Origin: Streptomyces bathyalis
GTDB taxonomy: Bacteria > Actinomycetota > Actinomycetes > Streptomycetales > Streptomycetaceae
Length of the DNA: 64,000 nucleotides
Direction: 5' to 3'
Assembly (NCBI RefSeq): GCF_015910445.1
Contig: NZ_CP048882.1
Location: 1,798,001-1,862,000, forward strand
Positions 8,024 to 16,754 of the stretch are shown here, one piece after another. A program made the translations under genes and the position numbers. The first letter of the stretch is position 1. Each line of letters begins with the position of its first letter. The notes beneath the pieces were generated by a model. That model did no database searches, was not told the DNA's origin, and saw nothing but the letters and a program-made list of their open reading frames with translations.

Positions 8024-9579
8024 CGCCACTTGAGGGCGAACCACAGTTCCATCCGCACGTCCGGCCCGGCCAGGTCCTGGCCGAGCAGTGCGCCGACGCG
8101 GGCGATGCGCTGCCGGACGGTGTTGCGGTGGATCTCCAGCGCCACCGCCGTACGGTCCCAACTGCCGTTCAGCGACAGCCACATGCGCAGCGTCTCCACG
8201 AGATCGGGGCGCCCGTCGAGCGGCGCGAGCCGCGCCTTCGCCAGCGCCCTGCCCTCGTCGGGCGACACCAGCGATGCCACGTCCGCGAGTTCCCCCTCGC
8301 CGTCGGCTGCTTCGCGCACGAGCGGGCGCCTTTCCGCCAGTGCTCGCCGCAGCGCGCGCCGGGCCTCCCTCTCGCCGCGGTCGAGGCCGTCGGCGGGCAC
8401 GGGGCGGCTCACGCCGAGCGTCCAGCCCTGCTGGGGGTCCACGGACAAGGACCCCTCCCCGTCCGCGCCGCCGTCGCCCACCGGCACGAGGGCCCGCAGT
8501 TCACCTCCGTCGACGTCGATGAGTGTGGTGCCCAGTCCGGCCGCGAGTGCCGTCGTGCTGAACGGATCCTCCTCGTGCCAGGTCCCCGTCGGGCCGTCGC
8601 CGCGCGCGCCCGTACCGTGTCCGCGACGGCGACGGCCGTGCACCACGGCCCAGCGCTGAGCACCGCCGCCCAGCAGCGGTGCCGCCTCCTCGGCGGAAGC
8701 GCCGAGCATCAGCCGTACGAGCGCGGCGGAACGCTGCTCGCCCGCCGCCGCGGCGCGCCGCTCCGTGAGCAGCGTGAGCAGGACGACGGCAACCGTCGCG
8801 ATCGCGCCGTCGATGCCGTCCCTGTGCGGTGCGCACAGGCCGAGGGCGAGAGGCTTGCGCCGGCCCACGCCGCCCAGCCCGTAGACGCTCAGGTGGAGTT
8901 CACCGGCCGTGCCCGCCGCCGATGAGGGCCCGGGGCGCAACAGCCCGGTGAGCGAAGCGAGTTCGGCACGCGCGTCGTCCGGCGGCGCCGTTCCCGCCGA
9001 TGCGAGTTCACCTCCGTCCGGTGACAGCAGCACCGCCCAGGCGTCGAGGCGCTGGGCCAGCTGCCCGAGCACCGCCGGTACGGGATGCGGCCCGGCCGCC
9101 GCCGCGGCGAGCGTCTGCTGCGACTCGCTCAGCCTCCGCAGCGCCTGGTGCCGGCGCTGCGTGATCGCCTGCCAGACCGACCGCGCGACCGCGGTGAAGG
9201 GGGTGTCCCGTGGCACCTCGACCAGCGGAAGGCCGTGGCGGTCGCACGCGTCCTTGAGTTCCGCGGGCACCTCGTCGTGCACAGGGGCGATGCCGAATCC
9301 GAGCGCCGCCGCACCGGCCTCGACGGACCGCTGCGCGTAGCGCTCCCAGTGCGCGCCCTGGTCAGGGCCCGGCTCGCAGTGCACACCCGCGCTCAGCAGC
9401 AGCTCCCCGCCGAGCAGATACGGCAGCGGGTCCGCCATCTCGCTGGTGTGCACCGAGTACACGGACGTCTCCCGGCCGTCCGGGCCCGCGACCTGCCGCA
9501 GGCCGAGCTCCGCGTCGTCCGTCAGCACGGACAGCGGCACGGGAACGGTGGGCGGCACGAGTTCCTGCACGGCCACCAC
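8020..9579 (-). CDS. PucR family transcriptional regulator
   Basis: Regulator of 519 residues. The N-terminal third is a PucR-type ligand domain (PLSVLTDDAELGLRQV through LKDACDRHGLPLVEVPRDTP), followed by a GGDEF-like/CdaR central region and a C-terminal helix-turn-helix (LRMWLSLNGSWDRTAVALEI then HRNTVRQRIARVGALLG). It is divergent from the sodium:solute symporter gene, its most likely target. PucR proteins commonly control purine or amine use; the inducer here is unknown. Confidence 0.88.
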   Translation of the reverse strand: MVAVQELVPPTVPVPLSVLTDDAELGLRQVAGPDGRETSVYSVHTSEMADPLPYLLGGELLLSAGVHCEPGPDQGAHWERYAQRSVEAGAAALGFGIAPVHDEVPAELKDACDRHGLPLVEVPRDTPFTAVARSVWQAITQRRHQALRRLSESQQTLAAAAAGPHPVPAVLGQLAQRLDAWAVLLSPDGGELASAGTAPPDDARAELASLTGLLRPGPSSAAGTAGELHLSVYGLGGVGRRKPLALGLCAPHRDGIDGAIATVAVVLLTLLTERRAAAAGEQRSAALVRLMLGASAEEAAPLLGGGAQRWAVVHGRRRRGHGTGARGDGPTGTWHEEDPFSTTALAAGLGTTLIDVDGGELRALVPVGDGGADGEGSLSVDPQQGWTLGVSRPVPADGLDRGEREARRALRRALAERRPLVREAADGEGELADVASLVSPDEGRALAKARLAPLDGRPDLVETLRMWLSLNGSWDRTAVALEIHRNTVRQRIARVGALLGQDLAGPDVRMELWFALKWR

Positions 9580-9726
9580 CTCTCGTACGCGGTCACGGGG
9601 CCCGGACGGTCAACTACCACGGGCCGCCATGGACGATTCCTACAGCCGAAGCCGCCTCGATGGAGGAAACGTACACTTCCTGGCTCCCTTGACGACACCT
9701 AGGCTCCCGGTCGAACGTTTCGCACA

Positions 9727-9800
9727 CCCCGTCCCCACCCCGCTTCCCCTCCCCTCTCCCCTCTCCCCTCTCCCCTCGACTCCCCCTCCCCCGCTCGGCC
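9727..9800 (+). repeat. Polypyrimidine tract with CCCCTCT heptamer repeats
   Basis: About 70 bases of almost pure C/T on the plus strand immediately upstream of the symporter gene, including about four tandem CCCCTCT-type heptamers around 9745-9778. Such homopurine-homopyrimidine mirror sequence can adopt triplex DNA. It lies in the probable 5' leader, just before the ribosome-binding site. Confidence 0.6.
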
Positions 9801-9813
9801 CGAGGAGCGCCCC

Positions 9814-11355
9814 ATGGCTGTCGACTACGCAGTGATCATCATCTATCTCGTGGGCATGCTCGCTGTCGGCTGGTGGGGCATGCGCCGCGCCAAGTCCAAG
9901 AGCGACTTCCTCGTCGCGGGCCGACGGCTCGGCCCGACCATGTACTCCGGCACGATGGCCGCCATCGTGCTCGGCGGCGCCTCGACCATCGGCGGAGTCG
10001 GCCTGGGTTACCAGTACGGACTCTCGGGCGCCTGGCTGGTGTTCGCGATCGGGTTCGGGCTGCTGGCCCTGAGCATCTTCTTCTCCGCCCGCATCTCCCG
10101 GCTGAAGGTCTACACCGTCAGCCAGATGCTCGACCTGCGCTACGGCGGCTCGTCCTCGGTGATCTCGGGGGCGGTGATGTGGGCGTACACGCTGATGCTC
10201 GCCGTCACCTCGACGATCGCCTACGCGACCATCTTCGACGTCATCTTCGGCCTCGACCGCACGCTGGCGATCATGCTGGGCGGCGGCATCGTCATCGCGT
10301 ACTCGACGCTCGGCGGCATGTGGTCGATCACCCTGACGGACATGGCGCAGTTCGTCGTCAAGTCGGTCGGTGTGCTGCTGCTCCTCCTGCCCATCGCCGT
10401 CTGGAAGGCGGGCGGCATCGACGGCATGCAGGAGCAGCTGCCCGACGACTACTTCTCGCCCATGAACATCGGCGTCCAGACGGTGTTCACGTACGTGCTG
10501 ATCTACTCGTTCGGAATGCTGATCGGGCAGGACATCTGGCAGCGCGTCTTCACCGCGCGCAGCGACACCGTCGCCCGCAGCGGCGGTTCGGTCGCCGGTG
10601 TCTACTGCCTCGTCTACGCGATCGCGGGCGCCGTCATCGGCACCGCCACCAAGGCGCTCTACCCCAAGCTCGACAGCCCCGACGCGGCCTTCGCCACCAT
10701 CGTCGGCGACGCGCTTCCGATCGGTGTGAAGGGCCTGGTGCTTGCGGCCGCGCTCTCGGCTGTCATGTCGACCTCCTCGGGCGCGCTCATAGCCTGCGCG
10801 ACCGTCGCCAACAACGACATCTGGAAGCGTCTGCGCCGCGTGACACCCAAGCCGGGCGCCGCCGCAGCTCCCTCCGACGCCTCCGACGCCTCTGACTCCG
10901 GCGGCCCGGCGGAGGACGAGGCCGAGGGCGCGCCCCACGACGAGGTGCGCGGCAACCGCGTGTTCATCCTGATCATGGGCCTGGCCGTCGTGGTGATATC
11001 CATCGCGCTCAACGACGTCGTCGAGGCCCTGACCGTGGCGTACAACCTGCTGGTCGGCGGGCTCCTGGTGCCGATCCTGGGTGGCCTGGTCTGGAAGCGC
11101 GGCACGGCGAACGGTGCCCTTGCGGCCGTGGCCGTGGGCGGCGCGACCGTCATCGCCATGATGGCCTGGAAGGGGGTACTTGCCCCCGAGGCCATCTACT
11201 ACGGGCTTCTGGCCTCCCTGGTCACCCACATCGGGGTGAGCCTGGCCGGCAAGCCGACCGACCCCGCGGTGCTGGCCGAATGGCGTGCACGGCTGGCGGG
11301 CCAGGCGCCACACGAGGGCGAGAAGCCCGGCGCCGACGCCCCCGCCGGGGTCTGA
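9814..11355 (+). CDS. Sodium:solute symporter family protein
   Basis: Inner-membrane sodium-coupled transporter of 513 residues with about 12-13 hydrophobic segments. Family features: FLVAGRRLGPTMYSGTMAA in the first loop, GGASTIGGVGLGYQYG, and GQDIWQRVFTARSD in the middle. A variable Ala/Asp/Glu-rich loop lies around residues 350-375. The ATG at 9814 is preceded by GAGGAG. It is divergent from the PucR-type regulator and followed by the TPP enzyme, suggesting uptake and metabolism of one unidentified substrate. Confidence 0.88.
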   Translation: MAVDYAVIIIYLVGMLAVGWWGMRRAKSKSDFLVAGRRLGPTMYSGTMAAIVLGGASTIGGVGLGYQYGLSGAWLVFAIGFGLLALSIFFSARISRLKVYTVSQMLDLRYGGSSSVISGAVMWAYTLMLAVTSTIAYATIFDVIFGLDRTLAIMLGGGIVIAYSTLGGMWSITLTDMAQFVVKSVGVLLLLLPIAVWKAGGIDGMQEQLPDDYFSPMNIGVQTVFTYVLIYSFGMLIGQDIWQRVFTARSDTVARSGGSVAGVYCLVYAIAGAVIGTATKALYPKLDSPDAAFATIVGDALPIGVKGLVLAAALSAVMSTSSGALIACATVANNDIWKRLRRVTPKPGAAAAPSDASDASDSGGPAEDEAEGAPHDEVRGNRVFILIMGLAVVVISIALNDVVEALTVAYNLLVGGLLVPILGGLVWKRGTANGALAAVAVGGATVIAMMAWKGVLAPEAIYYGLLASLVTHIGVSLAGKPTDPAVLAEWRARLAGQAPHEGEKPGADAPAGV

Positions 11356-11423
11356 CCGCGCAGCGCCCGCGACGCCCCGGCGCCGCGGGCGCACCCGGAC
11401 GTGCCGGCCAGGTGCGCCCGGCC

Positions 11424-11468
11424 CCGCACGTCCGAACACCGCACGTCCGAACACCGCACGCCCGAACA
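11424..11468 (+). repeat. Three tandem 15-bp repeats
   Basis: The unit CCGCACGTCCGAACA occurs twice exactly (11424-11438, 11439-11453) and a third time with one T-to-C change (11454-11468), then continues into CCGCAT. It lies between the symporter and the TPP enzyme, in frame with the latter, where it would read as repeated PHVRT. Confidence 0.8.
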
Positions 11469-11510
11469 CCGCATCCCATGTCCCCGACCACGAAAGGCGC
11501 GACCCCCCGC

Positions 11511-13169
11511 ATGGCATCCGCACCGGCAGCCCGTACAGGCAGCGATCTCGTCACCGAATCCCTCACCGCGCTCGGTGCCCGCACCGTCTTCGGACTGCCC
11601 GGCCAGCACGCGCTGGGGGTCTTCGATGCCGTACGCCGCTCCCAACTGTCGTACGTCGGACTGCGGGTGGAGAACAACGCGGGTTTCGCCGCCGACGCGT
11701 ACGCACGCCTGACCGGCACCGTCACCCCGCTGCTGATATCCACCGGCCCGGGTGCGCTGATGTCGCTGGCCGCGCTCCAGGAGTCCGCGGCGGCGTCCGC
11801 GCCCGTGCTCGGCATCAGCAGCCAGGTGCCCACGGCCGGTCTCGGCGGCGGCCGCAAGGGATATCTGCACGAACTCCGCGACCAGAAGGCCTCGTTCCGC
11901 GACGTCGTGAAGTCCGTCCACACCGTGCGGGCGGTCTCGCAGATCCCCTCAGCGCTCGCCGCGGCGTGGGCCGACGCGGCGGAGGCACCGTGCGGTCCCA
12001 CCTGGGTCGAGATACCGCAGGACGTCCTCCTCGCGCCCACGGATGTGCCGCCCCCCGAGTCGCTCGCCGCGCCGGACGGACCGGCGAGCCCCCGCCCCCT
12101 GCCCGCCCGTCCCGAACTGACCGCCCGCGCGGCCGCGTTGCTCAACGCGGCGGAACGGCCGGCCGTGCTCGCGGGCGGCGGCGTCGTACGGGCCGGAGCT
12201 CAGGCACAACTGCTCAGCCTCGCCGAACAGTTGGACGCCCCGGTCGCCACGACCTTCGGCGGAAAGGGCGCCTTCCCCTATGAGCACCGGCTCTCTCTCG
12301 GCTCCTGGCTGGAGGACCGGCACACCACCGAGTTCCTGGCCGACTCCGACGTGCTGCTCGTCATCGGGTCGGGCCTCGGCGAACTCTCGTCCAACTACCA
12401 CACGTTCGCCCCCCGCGGCCGCGTCATCCACATCGAGGCGGACGTCGGCAAACTGGAGGCCAATCACCCCGCCCTCGGCATACACGCCGACGCACGGGAG
12501 GCCCTCGACGCACTCGCCGCGGCCGTCGCCCCCCGGCCCACGGGCCAGGCGGAACGCGAGGTGGCCGCGCTGCTGGACCGCGTGCGCGCCCGGATCGCCT
12601 CCCAGGGCCTCGACCTCGAACAGCAGGTCCTCGGCGCGGTCCGCGAAGCGCTGCCCGACACCTCACCCAGCTTCTGGGACATGACGATCCTCGCCTACTG
12701 GGCGTGGTCCGCGTTCGACCCCCGCGAAGGAGCCATGCACTCCGCTCAGGGGGCCGGCGGCCTCGGATACGGCTTCCCCGCAGCGCTCGGAGCCGCCGCG
12801 GCCGACCCCGAGCGGCGCACCCCCGTCCTCGCCGTCTCCGGTGACGGCGGAGCGATGTACTCCATCGCCGAACTCGCCACGGCGCGCCAGTACGACCTGC
12901 CGGTCACCTGGCTCATCGTCGACGACGGCGGCTACGGAATCCTCCGCAGCTACATGACGGAGGCCTTCGGCGAGACCACCGGCACCGAACTCGCCCGGCC
13001 CGACTTCGTGGCGCTGGCGGAGTCGTTCGGCGTACCGGCGGTGCGCAGCTCCCCCGAGTCCCTGCGCGAGAACCTGTCGGCCGCGCTCGCCGCCCCCGGA
13101 CCGTCGGTCGTCCTCCTCCCCGCCGAACTGCGCATGTTCGCCCCCACCCACCTCACCGACGAGCTCTGA
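11511..13169 (+). CDS. Thiamine pyrophosphate-dependent enzyme (acetolactate synthase/decarboxylase-like)
   Basis: TPP enzyme of 552 residues. N-terminal PYR domain: VFGLPGQHALGVFDAV, then RVENNAGFAADAYARLTG with the TPP-activating Glu. A central nucleotide-binding-like domain contains RPAVLAGGGVVRAGA. The C-terminal PP domain contains GGLGYGFPAALGAA and the metal-binding GDGGAMYSIAEL...DDGGYG. The start ATG 11511 (MASAPAART) was chosen, with AAAGG about 14 bases upstream; ATG 11478 is the alternative. Substrate unknown; a 2-oxo acid is expected. Downstream of the symporter and probably coregulated with it. Confidence 0.85.
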   Translation: MASAPAARTGSDLVTESLTALGARTVFGLPGQHALGVFDAVRRSQLSYVGLRVENNAGFAADAYARLTGTVTPLLISTGPGALMSLAALQESAAASAPVLGISSQVPTAGLGGGRKGYLHELRDQKASFRDVVKSVHTVRAVSQIPSALAAAWADAAEAPCGPTWVEIPQDVLLAPTDVPPPESLAAPDGPASPRPLPARPELTARAAALLNAAERPAVLAGGGVVRAGAQAQLLSLAEQLDAPVATTFGGKGAFPYEHRLSLGSWLEDRHTTEFLADSDVLLVIGSGLGELSSNYHTFAPRGRVIHIEADVGKLEANHPALGIHADAREALDALAAAVAPRPTGQAEREVAALLDRVRARIASQGLDLEQQVLGAVREALPDTSPSFWDMTILAYWAWSAFDPREGAMHSAQGAGGLGYGFPAALGAAAADPERRTPVLAVSGDGGAMYSIAELATARQYDLPVTWLIVDDGGYGILRSYMTEAFGETTGTELARPDFVALAESFGVPAVRSSPESLRENLSAALAAPGPSVVLLPAELRMFAPTHLTDEL

Positions 13170-13384
13170 CCGCTGCCGCGCACCCTGCCGGAGCACCGGA
13201 AGAAGAAGGGCCATCTGCGAGGCCCGTTCGGTGGAATCTGCGCCGCGCCCCGGCGGATGACGCCGGATGGACGCTTGGCTGTCCTTACGGTTCCTGTGAC
13301 CGATGGCCCGAGGACCTCTTCACCCCTTCGTGGGACGGGGCCCGGCGGGGACCAGCAGAGCAGAGGTGAGTGGAGGTGCCCTCA

Positions 13385-14254
13385 GTGGCAGCACCCCCGG
13401 ACAACGACGTGCTCTGGGCACGCGGACTGCACTACTCGTACGGCGGTTCACCCGCCCTGCAAGGCGTATCGATCGGCGTCCGCGCCGGCGAGATCGTCTC
13501 CGTCACCGGACCTCGCGGCAGCGGCAAGACCACTCTGCTGAGCTGCCTGTCCGGTCAACTCACCCCGCACGACGGGGAGATCTGGTTCAACAGCGTGCCG
13601 GTGCACACCCTCTCGCGCACCTCGCGCGAACGGCTCCGCCGGGACCGCTTCGGCTGGGTCGGCAGCGAGCCGCAGCTCATCCCGGAACTGACCGCGTGGG
13701 AGAACGCCGCGCTCCCGCTGATGCTGTGCGGCACCGGTTCCCGCGCCGCCCGCAAGGCAGCCGTCGAATGGCTGGAGCGGCTCGACGTCGGTGAGTGCGC
13801 ACGCAAGCGTCCCTCGGCCCTGCGTCAGTCGCAGCGCCAGCGCGTCGCGATCGCCCGCGCTCTCGCCCCCGCGCCCGCGATCCTCTTCGCCGACGAGCCG
13901 ACCGCTCCCCTGCACCAGACGGAACGGGCACAAGTACTGCGCACGCTGACCACGGCCGCGCGCACGCACGACATCACCGTGGTGCTCACGACACACGACC
14001 CGGCGGTGATGCTGCCGAAGGTGACACCGGGAGACCCGGAGGCCGGGGACGCGGTGGGGCCGACACTCGCGGACCGCAATCTCACGCTCGTCGACGGCCG
14101 GCTGAGCGGCGGCCTGGTCTCCCCGGGCCCCGGCGACGCGAACAGTGGTGGGGACGACGAGAACGACGGAGCCGGTGGCAAGGGCATGGCCACGGGCGAA
14201 GGCGACTCGGACGGCGAAGACTCCAAGGGTGCCGCGTGCTCGCTCTCCGTCTAG
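13385..14254 (+). CDS. ABC transporter ATP-binding protein with degenerate signature motif
   Basis: ATPase subunit of 289 residues of the FtsE/LolD-like type. Walker A is GPRGSGKT (42-49), Walker B is ILFADEP, and the switch His is in LTTHDP. The LSGGQ signature is replaced by LRQSQ (146-150) and the D-loop SALD by APLH. The tail beyond about residue 245 is Gly/Asp/Glu-rich and disordered. GTG 13385 has GGAGG eight bases upstream; GTG 13370 is possible. It overlaps the permease gene by 19 bases, indicating translational coupling. Confidence 0.82.
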   Translation: MAAPPDNDVLWARGLHYSYGGSPALQGVSIGVRAGEIVSVTGPRGSGKTTLLSCLSGQLTPHDGEIWFNSVPVHTLSRTSRERLRRDRFGWVGSEPQLIPELTAWENAALPLMLCGTGSRAARKAAVEWLERLDVGECARKRPSALRQSQRQRVAIARALAPAPAILFADEPTAPLHQTERAQVLRTLTTAARTHDITVVLTTHDPAVMLPKVTPGDPEAGDAVGPTLADRNLTLVDGRLSGGLVSPGPGDANSGGDDENDGAGGKGMATGEGDSDGEDSKGAACSLSV

Positions 14255-15513
14255 CCCGCGGTGGTCATCCCCTCACGCTGCTGCGCCGCCTCCTGGTGTC
14301 ATGCGCGACGGCAGTCGTGGGCTTCCTGCTGCTGGCGGCTCTCAGCCATGCCCTCGCCCACCCGCAGCAGTCCGGTACCTCTCTCGTCCGGCTGGTGTGG
14401 TGCCTCGCACCACTCGCGGCGGCCGTGCAGTTCGCCGCGGCCGTCGCCCGCACGGATCCCGGTTCGCGCTCGCCCTCCGCTCTGGACGCGGCGGGGGTGG
14501 GTCCGGCCCGCATCCCGCTGCTCGCGGCCGTCTCGACGGCGATGTCGTCGCTGCTGGGCAGCGCCGTCGCGCTCGTGATCTATCTGCACCTGCGCGGGCA
14601 GGTGGCGTCGATCCCCTTCGACGGCGCGGCCGTGAAACTCCTCGCCGCCGACCACCCGTTGCCCATCGCCGCGACCCTGGTGCTGCTGTGCGTACCGCCT
14701 CTGGTGGCCGCCGGCGCCGCCGCCCTCGCCACACGGCCCGGAATGCTCCCGGCCACGGCGGGCGCCGGGGCCACCGCCGGTGGCGGCACTGGCACACCTG
14801 CCGCGGAGCCCGGCGCACACGGCGAGGCGACGGGAGCACGCCACGAGCGGGCGGCGGACTACAGGGAGGCGCAGTCCCTCCGGGTGCTGCCGGGCCCGCT
14901 TCCCGCGTCCGTCACGCTGCCGTGGGGTGCCGCGTTCATCGCGGCGGGTCTCGCCACGGAGACGTACGCAAGCCGGTCGCCGGAACCGCTGTCCCTCTCG
15001 GCGGTCCTGTCGAACAGCGCGCCCGGCGTGCTGGGCGGCTGGCTGCTCACCGTGCTCGGTCTCGTGCTGGCCGGCCCGGGACTCACCCAGCTGTGCGGGC
15101 GGCTCCTCGCAGTCGGCAGGCCCGGCGCCGTGCGGCTCCTGGCGGGTCGGGTGCTCCAGCAGGAGGCGGTACGTATCGGCCGGCCGCTCGGTGTGCTGTG
15201 TGCGGTGGCGGCCGGCGGGCTGGCGGCGAGCGAGCTGTACGGTGCGTCACCGCATGACGGTGCCCGCATGTTCGGACCGCTGGCCCTGGTGGGCGCCGCG
15301 CTGGTGGTGCTCTGCGTGACGGCGAGCGCGCTGACGGCCGCGGCCGAGTCGCGCGCGGCCCGCAGACCCGCGAACGCGGCCCTGGCCAAGCTCGGTGCTC
15401 CGCGCCGGCTGCTGCGGGGGGCGGCGGCGCTCCGTGCGGTCGTCATCTGCGTCGTGTTCGGCGCCCTCACCTGGGCGGTGGGCCAGCTCGCCGCGCTGCC
15501 GCTGACGACCTGA
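14236..15513 (+). CDS. ABC transporter permease (FtsX-like)
   Basis: Membrane subunit of 425 residues with hydrophobic segments at both ends and in the middle (TAVVGFLLLAALSHA, LVLLCVPPLVAAGAAALA, LLTVLGLVLAGPGLT, AVVICVVFGALTWAVG), arranged as in MacB/FtsX-type permeases, with an Ala/Gly/Thr-rich loop around residues 170-205. The GTG start at 14236 follows AAGGGT and lies inside the end of the ATPase gene. Substrate unknown; the lack of a binding protein suggests efflux or a signalling role. Confidence 0.75.
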   Translation: MLALRLARGGHPLTLLRRLLVSCATAVVGFLLLAALSHALAHPQQSGTSLVRLVWCLAPLAAAVQFAAAVARTDPGSRSPSALDAAGVGPARIPLLAAVSTAMSSLLGSAVALVIYLHLRGQVASIPFDGAAVKLLAADHPLPIAATLVLLCVPPLVAAGAAALATRPGMLPATAGAGATAGGGTGTPAAEPGAHGEATGARHERAADYREAQSLRVLPGPLPASVTLPWGAAFIAAGLATETYASRSPEPLSLSAVLSNSAPGVLGGWLLTVLGLVLAGPGLTQLCGRLLAVGRPGAVRLLAGRVLQQEAVRIGRPLGVLCAVAAGGLAASELYGASPHDGARMFGPLALVGAALVVLCVTASALTAAAESRAARRPANAALAKLGAPRRLLRGAAALRAVVICVVFGALTWAVGQLAALPLTT

Positions 15514-15542
15514 CGCAGGGCACGTCCCCGTCGGCGCATCGA

Positions 15543-15575
15543 AGGGCGGCCCCTTCCGGCAAGCGGGGCCGCCCT
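15543..15575 (+). terminator. Rho-independent-type terminator after the ABC permease
   Basis: AGGGCGGCCCC (15543-15553) pairs perfectly with GGGGCCGCCCT (15565-15575) across an 11-base loop, 30 bases after the permease stop and just upstream of the LOG-family gene. Confidence 0.75.
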
Positions 15576-15602
15576 CGTGCTGTGAGCGCATACGCTGACG
15601 GG

Positions 15603-16694
15603 ATGCTTGACCACGAGATAGAGACGCTCGAGGAGTTCGACGACGTCGTCGAGGCGACCGGGTCGCTCAACGGATGGCGGGTGCAGTCCCTCGACCTGCG
15701 CGAGCGCGCCGGTGAGCTGGCGTCCGCGGAGACGGACGGGGCGGTCTTCCTGGGCTGTGCGATGTCCGCCGAGTCGGTGGTACGGGTGCAGGAGGGAGGC
15801 GGTCTGGTCTTCCCGCCGGTACCGAACCTGCCGTTCGATCCCTACCGCGGGCGTCTCTACACCCCGGAGGAGCTGTTCTCCGACCTGGCCGAGGGGTACG
15901 AGCGGACACCTGACGCCGGTTCGTACGCCTGGTTCCAGCGGACGAAGAGCGACGGCGACGTCTTCTCCTCGATGCTCCGCGCCGTGCACGACGACGCGAT
16001 CTCCGACGCGCTCGACGAACAGCTCGTCGGAGCCCGGGTCGTGGGGGTCATGGGGGGGCACAAGCTGGCGCGTGGCAGCGCCGCGTATGCCGGGGCGGCC
16101 CGCCTGGGAAGGGCGCTGGCCCGGGAGGGTCACACCGTGGCGACGGGCGGTGGCCCCGGTGCCATGGAGGCCGCGAACCTCGGTGCCTACGCGGCACCCT
16201 TCGAGGACGGCATGCTGGACAAGGCGCTGGAGATGCTCTCGACCGCGCCGTCCTTCGAGAAGTCCGTGGGCGAATGGGCGCGTGCCGCGTTCGCGGTCCG
16301 CGAGGGCTGGCCGGGCGGCGGCGCCTCCGTGGGCATCCCGACCTGGTTCTACGGACACGAGCCGCCCAACGCCTTCGCGCAGCACATCGCGAAGTACTTC
16401 GTGAACGCGGTGCGCGAGGACGGACTTCTGGCACGGTCGAACGCCGGGGTGGTCTTCCTTCCGGGTGCAGCCGGGACCGTGCAGGAGATCTTCGACAACG
16501 CGACGCCCAACTACTACCAGTCGCGCGGCACTCCGACGCCGATGGTGCTCGTCGACGAGGAGCACTGGACGCGGACGCTGCCGTGCTGGCCGCTGCTCCA
16601 GGCGCTCGCGCGTGAGCGGCCGATGGCATCGCGGATCGCGCTGGCCGCCTCCGTCGAGGAGGTGCCGGAGACGCTGGCGCGGCTGCGGGACTGA
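15603..16694 (+). CDS. LOG family nucleotide-binding protein
   Basis: Rossmann-fold protein of 363 residues related to the LOG / former 'lysine decarboxylase' family, whose members cleave nucleoside monophosphates such as cytokinin ribotides. VMGGHKLARGS, ATGGGPGAMEAANLGAYAA and FLPGAAGTVQEIFDN are visible; the last replaces the usual PGGxGTxxE. The protein is longer than canonical LOG (about 190 residues), with an extra N-terminal domain of about 130 residues. ATG 15603 was chosen; GTG 15582 is possible but lacks a better ribosome-binding site. True substrate unknown. Confidence 0.75.
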   Translation: MLDHEIETLEEFDDVVEATGSLNGWRVQSLDLRERAGELASAETDGAVFLGCAMSAESVVRVQEGGGLVFPPVPNLPFDPYRGRLYTPEELFSDLAEGYERTPDAGSYAWFQRTKSDGDVFSSMLRAVHDDAISDALDEQLVGARVVGVMGGHKLARGSAAYAGAARLGRALAREGHTVATGGGPGAMEAANLGAYAAPFEDGMLDKALEMLSTAPSFEKSVGEWARAAFAVREGWPGGGASVGIPTWFYGHEPPNAFAQHIAKYFVNAVREDGLLARSNAGVVFLPGAAGTVQEIFDNATPNYYQSRGTPTPMVLVDEEHWTRTLPCWPLLQALARERPMASRIALAASVEEVPETLARLRD

Positions 16695-16695
16695 C

Positions 16696-16722
16696 GAGCG
16701 GCCCGGGGTCCTCGGGCCGCTC
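16696..16722. terminator. Bidirectional terminator between converging genes
   Basis: GAGCGGCCCG (16696-16705) and CGGGCCGCTC (16713-16722) form a perfect 10-bp stem with a 7-base loop between the LOG-family gene and the ABC ATPase gene that converges on it. Confidence 0.75.
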
Positions 16723-16754
16723 CCGACCTCCCGTCGCAGGGCGGGTGTTGAGGC

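Noticed and set aside
9640..11523. A 627-codon minus-strand open frame opposite the symporter
   Set aside because: Shadow of the symporter reading frame, with no family-like sequence.
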